Position numbers and translations under genes: made by a program. 64,000 bases of DNA from Biomphalaria glabrata (taxonomy: Eukaryota > Mollusca > Gastropoda > Planorbidae). Shown one piece after another: positions 60,653-64,000 of this stretch. Below the pieces are notes generated by a model. The model searched no databases. It had not been told where the DNA came from and worked only from the letters and a program-made list of their open reading frames with translations. Each line of letters begins with the position of its first letter. Position 1 is the first letter of the stretch. The stretch lies in NCBI RefSeq assembly GCF_947242115.1, contig NC_074711.1:8002434-8066433 (forward strand), read 5' to 3'.

Positions 60653-63308
60653 ATGGCAAGGTAAAGAAGTTCAAACTTATGTTTTATTGTTGGTATTTTG
60701 TTTTATTTTTGGCTTTCGAATATTGGCATCTTTCGCCAGTGCCGTATTAAGGGGATGGCCTCCCAGGGTACAGGAGAGTAGGGGGCGCTAAAATATCAAA
60801 ACACAACATAAAGTTTCATATGTTCCCTGTCTCTAAGTTCGTGAATTTATTTTGATACATTATTTATGAGTTTAGTACTGATTACTTGTGACTGTTCTAA
60901 TGCAAATAGACATTCATAGACTATTGAGTCATTGGCGGCTCCGACAGGCATTGCTACACTCGGCACCTGTCACCACCCTCAGTACGCCACTGACATTTGC
61001 GCTTGGCGCTTATGATTGCCTTTTTGTAAAAACCGATTTCGGAATAATGTGTATCCAATCACATCATCTTTACCTTAAGACTTTTTATTCAATTTATGAT
61101 ATTAAAAACTTAGGTTACTTCAGCATTAACGTCAGACAATTTAAAATGGCCGACTTACCAAAACTCTATTAGTTATAAAATTAAAGTATCTCTTAGGAAT
61201 GTAGGCTTGAAGAGGGGGTTTATAGTAAATTTCGGAGGGGGTTTTATAATCAAAATCTTCTTTAACTGTGCTCTTGGAATTTGGAGGTTGTCGTTTGCAT
61301 TTTTTTAAATTTTGTTTTATAGAAGAGGGGGATTTAACTGCAAAACTCTTTTAAACTCAAACCCCCCTGGTAGGGGGTTTTAAACTCGAACCCCACTGGT
61401 AGGGGGTTTTAAACTCGAACCCTCCCTGGTACGGGGTTGTAAACTCAAAACCCCTTGGTTGTGCTGGAGCAAGTGATGGTTTAGTATTAAAATCTCAACT
61501 AAAATAAACAAAATCAAAGCAAAAAATCAGCCACTAAATTCCGATCCCCCCCCTGCGGGGGTGATTTCATTTCAAGGAGGGTTTGAACACCCATCCCCCC
61601 CCCCGCCCCGGATACGCCCATTTAGATAACGTGTACATTTATTTAAATGTTAGTCTTTAAGAACTCATTTAAAGTTTCTGGGATTTATAACCTTTATACA
61701 TTTATTTTAACTCTTTAATGTTGAAAAACCTTTTCGATAACCTTTATACATTTATTTTAACTCTTTAATGTTGAAAACCTTTTCGATAACCTTTATACAT
61801 TTATTTTAACTCTTTAATGTTGAAAAACCTATTTGATAACCTTTATACATTTATTTTAACTCTTTGATGTTGAAAAACCTATTTGATAACCTTTATACAT
61901 TTATTTTAACTCTTTAATGTTAAAAAAAACCTATTTACAGATTGATACCATATATATATTTATTTTGATATTAGACTTCAAAAACTTATTTGGGCTCTCA
62001 ACGAAAAACTACGAGAAGATCCAGATGCTGATATTGGTGATCTGTTAACCACATCCCGGATAGACTTCGATGATTGCGTTAGTTATGCCTATGTGAGAGA
62101 GTCAATAGGGTAAGAGAACAGTTTGCGTTTCTACATGTGTTTAAACACTTCGTGTTATAGGTTTCACTAAGTAGTTTTGAGGTTCTAGTGGTTCATAAGG
62201 TTGTTATTGTCGAAAGTGTTACTAAATATAAGCCCTCCGCTACCTATCAAATGCTTCATGTTACAAGCGTCTCAAATAGACTCTGACAACCAGTTCAACT
62301 CATTACCCTTCACGTGTGGCTCAGATAAATGGAATCGTTCACACAGGAATTAGAAGCAGCAATTAGGGTATCCTGAGACTAAACCAAAATAACTTTAGGC
62401 ACTAGGCTTTTGTTAATCTAATATGACTACCATACGGTCCATACCGGATATGTGTCTGAAGAGGTCATACTTACCATTATCTTATAAGATAAGATAATGG
62501 TAAGTAGTACTTCTACACTGTCCTTACTGCCGTTTGCAGAAAATGGTCTTATATATTATGCATACATCGACAGAACTTGGAATAAGTAAAATTAATTGCT
62601 TAATTAGTTTAATATCAATGCACAATCAAATGCTGTTAATCGATCTACTGGTAATCATTCCAGTCACCTAGTCAGATTCATCAAAAAGAACCAAATCGAA
62701 TCCTACTTTACATTTGAATTCGGTTAATACAGCAAACAATTGTCGTGAAATAATTTAGCTTAGCGACGCACTACGGGAGACGAGCTTTGAACGCGACATA
62801 CTAGTAACGTCATATAACCATTGATAGTGTAGGAATTCTTTTTTATTATTGGCAGTTGGCATAGAGCTTCTACAGTGACACCTTTTAGCGACAGAGACTT
62901 AACACTGTATCCCATTCTGTATTAAACGACTCTGGTCATTTACGCTGAATTTGTTACGTCGGGTTTAGCAACAGCGTTTAAAATGCATTCGCAACATTAT
63001 ACGCATCTAGCTTCAAGGTTTGAAGATAAATCACACAACCAGAAACGAAAAAAACGTAAAACGAAAGTAACGTAAAACGCAGGAGCCGTTACACAAGCGA
63101 CTAGGGCCGAAAAGTTCCGATTAGATCCGATTAAAAGGATTCGATTGCATTGTTTAGAAGTGAAGCTGACAGTCTTTCATTTTTTCAAAGGTGCAATAGA
63201 AATCTGATCTACGATGAACCTGACTTGTTCCGTCTCACATTGAATGTATGGAGGCCCGCAGCTCAAAATGGCATGCACGATCATGGCCAGTCTAAGTGTT
63301 ACTTCAAG
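60653..63308 (+). CDS. CDO1: CDO-E, cysteine dioxygenase-like gene, 5' part (continues past the window)
   Basis: Three exons are in view: 60653-60660 (ATGGCAAG), 61975-62109 and 63191-63308. They read MARLQKLIWALNEKL..., then CNRNLIYDEPDLFRLTLNVW and NGMHDHGQSKCYFK. The substrate Arg, both His of the iron pair and the crosslink Cys are present; the exons with the third His and the Tyr lie beyond 64000. Start exon, promoter and the intron after 62109 match CDO-D, so the two are recent duplicates. The first intron carries a small hAT-type element, a reversed G-rich element and a 50-bp tandem repeat ending just before the acceptor. Confidence 0.82.
60737..60992. mobile_element. 256-bp hAT-type MITE, old
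   Basis: The left end CAGTGCCGTATTAAGG and the inverse of the right end CAGTGGCGTACTGAGG agree at most sites. The flanking octamers agree at only 5 of 8 positions. The same left end, CAGTGGCA after CTTTCGC, is at 39758 in CDO-D, so it predates the duplication. Confidence 0.5.
61200..61621. mobile_element. Reversed partial copy of the element at 45640-47615
   Basis: The inverse contains the TTTAAAACCCCCTACC-type repeats and the terminal GGGCGTATCC. One end (ATACGCCCAT, about 61612-61621) is kept; the other is missing. Confidence 0.6.
61688..61934. repeat. 50-bp tandem repeat, 5 copies, in CDO-E intron 1
   Basis: Units contain TAACCTTTATACATTTATTT and TAACTCTTTAATGTTGAAAA. They end about 40 bp before the splice acceptor of exon 61975-62109. 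Confidence 0.9.
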
Positions 63309-63426
63309 GTAAAGTGGATGATATCTATATGTAAATTGTACCTAAAATAAATACTATATATGTTACTTTTATATGTAAATTATGTATACTGCTTATTAAT
63401 ATTTTAAACTATCCTTATGTTTCGTT

Positions 63427-63549
63427 ACATTTCCTTCCAGGTATCTATGGTAATTATATTAATTATATTACATTTCTTTTCAGGTATCTATGGTAATTAT
63501 ATTAATTATATTACATTTCCTTCCAGGTATCTATTGTAATTATATTAAT
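63427..63549. repeat. 43-bp tandem repeat, about 3 copies, after CDO-E exon 3
   Basis: Each unit contains TTTCCTTCCAGGTATCTATG (TTTCTTTTCAG in the second), a pyrimidine tract plus CAG|GT that mimics a splice acceptor. The sequence after the CAG does not continue the CDO reading frame, so I do not call exons here. From 63550 to 64000 there is only the left end of a CACTGGCGGATCCAG element at about 63750-63790. Confidence 0.8.
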
Positions 63550-64000
63550 TTTTTTAAATTGTAATAATCATGGAAAACTCTAGTGCCTGTGTGGCATAAA
63601 CTACTTTGTTAGATACCCAATGGGCTCGCGTTCAAAGTCCAAATCGAGCTGAATTGTGTCTAATGAGGGTATGAAAATATCACAGAAACCCTCTCTCAGA
63701 TACCCCTAAAAGTCATGGTACGGGTTGACAGAGATGTTATATCACTGGCGGATCACTGGCGGATCCAGGTGGGGGGGGGGCGGTAAGCCCAAATAATCTT
63801 TTCCTAGTTGCTTTTTTCCAACCTTTACTCAATCTGATATTTTTCTAGTTAAACTAGATATAACTCACAATTTATACCTGAATTTTATTGAATATTATCT
63901 ATCGAAAATTTTTTTTTTCGGCGGCAATCCTCAAAGCCTTATTCTAAATATGTGAGGTATCTTATCTTTTCAAGGAACAAATTGGTTTTATTTGCAATGC

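Larger units (their letters stand above)
54836..60680 (+). repeat. Segmental duplication, copy 2
   Basis: This is the counterpart of 35830-39720. It starts inside what was the last intron of CDO-C and ends in the first intron of CDO-E. It is longer because of a Helitron with a nested hAT (56654-57632) and a much expanded purine tract. Confidence 0.85.

Overview
The window looks like nuclear DNA of a mollusc, most likely a pulmonate freshwater snail of the Biomphalaria/Bulinus kind. The reasons are short exons with GT-AG introns of 0.1 to 5 kb, AT-rich introns, abundant hAT, Helitron, LINE and tRNA-headed SINE debris, and many TCTAGATC-rich stretches. The species assignment is an inference; there is no sequence match behind it.

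The only host genes I can support form a head-to-tail cluster of five cysteine dioxygenase (CDO) paralogs, all on the + strand. CDO-A lies at about 1.0-6.2 kb, CDO-B at 18.5-26.3 kb, CDO-C at 29.8-36.4 kb, CDO-D at 39.5-53.3 kb, and CDO-E starts at 60.6 kb and runs off the window. Intron positions and phases agree between copies: exons of 118, 94 (112 in B), 70 (67 in D) and 91 (94 in B) nt recur. Where the relevant exons are in the window, the iron-binding His triad, the Cys and Tyr of the crosslink and the substrate Arg are present. The copies differ most in their last exon. CDO-B is exceptional: its last exon adds 637 residues made of 34 tandem 18/19-residue repeats with five cysteines each, giving an 849-residue protein that joins a cysteine-oxidising domain to a very cysteine-rich tail.

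The cluster is still being reshaped. Sequence from about 35.83 to 39.72 kb (last exon of CDO-C through the first exon of CDO-D) recurs at about 54.84-60.68 kb, where an orphan copy of the CDO-C last exon sits upstream of CDO-E. This fits a tandem duplication of about 19 kb that created CDO-D and CDO-E. Both promoters follow a purine-only tract, about 0.47 kb at CDO-D and about 2.6 kb at CDO-E.

Between CDO-A and CDO-B (6.2-18.5 kb) lie LINE remains, two large minisatellites (18 x 35 bp and 89 x 50 bp) that both grew out of the 3' coding end of one LINE copy, and a 5'-truncated CR1/Jockey-like LINE with a 792-codon open frame on the - strand. Elsewhere there is a solo LTR, several hAT-type non-autonomous elements with 8-bp target duplications (one inside a SINE, one inside a Helitron), other Helitron ends, and several simple-sequence arrays.
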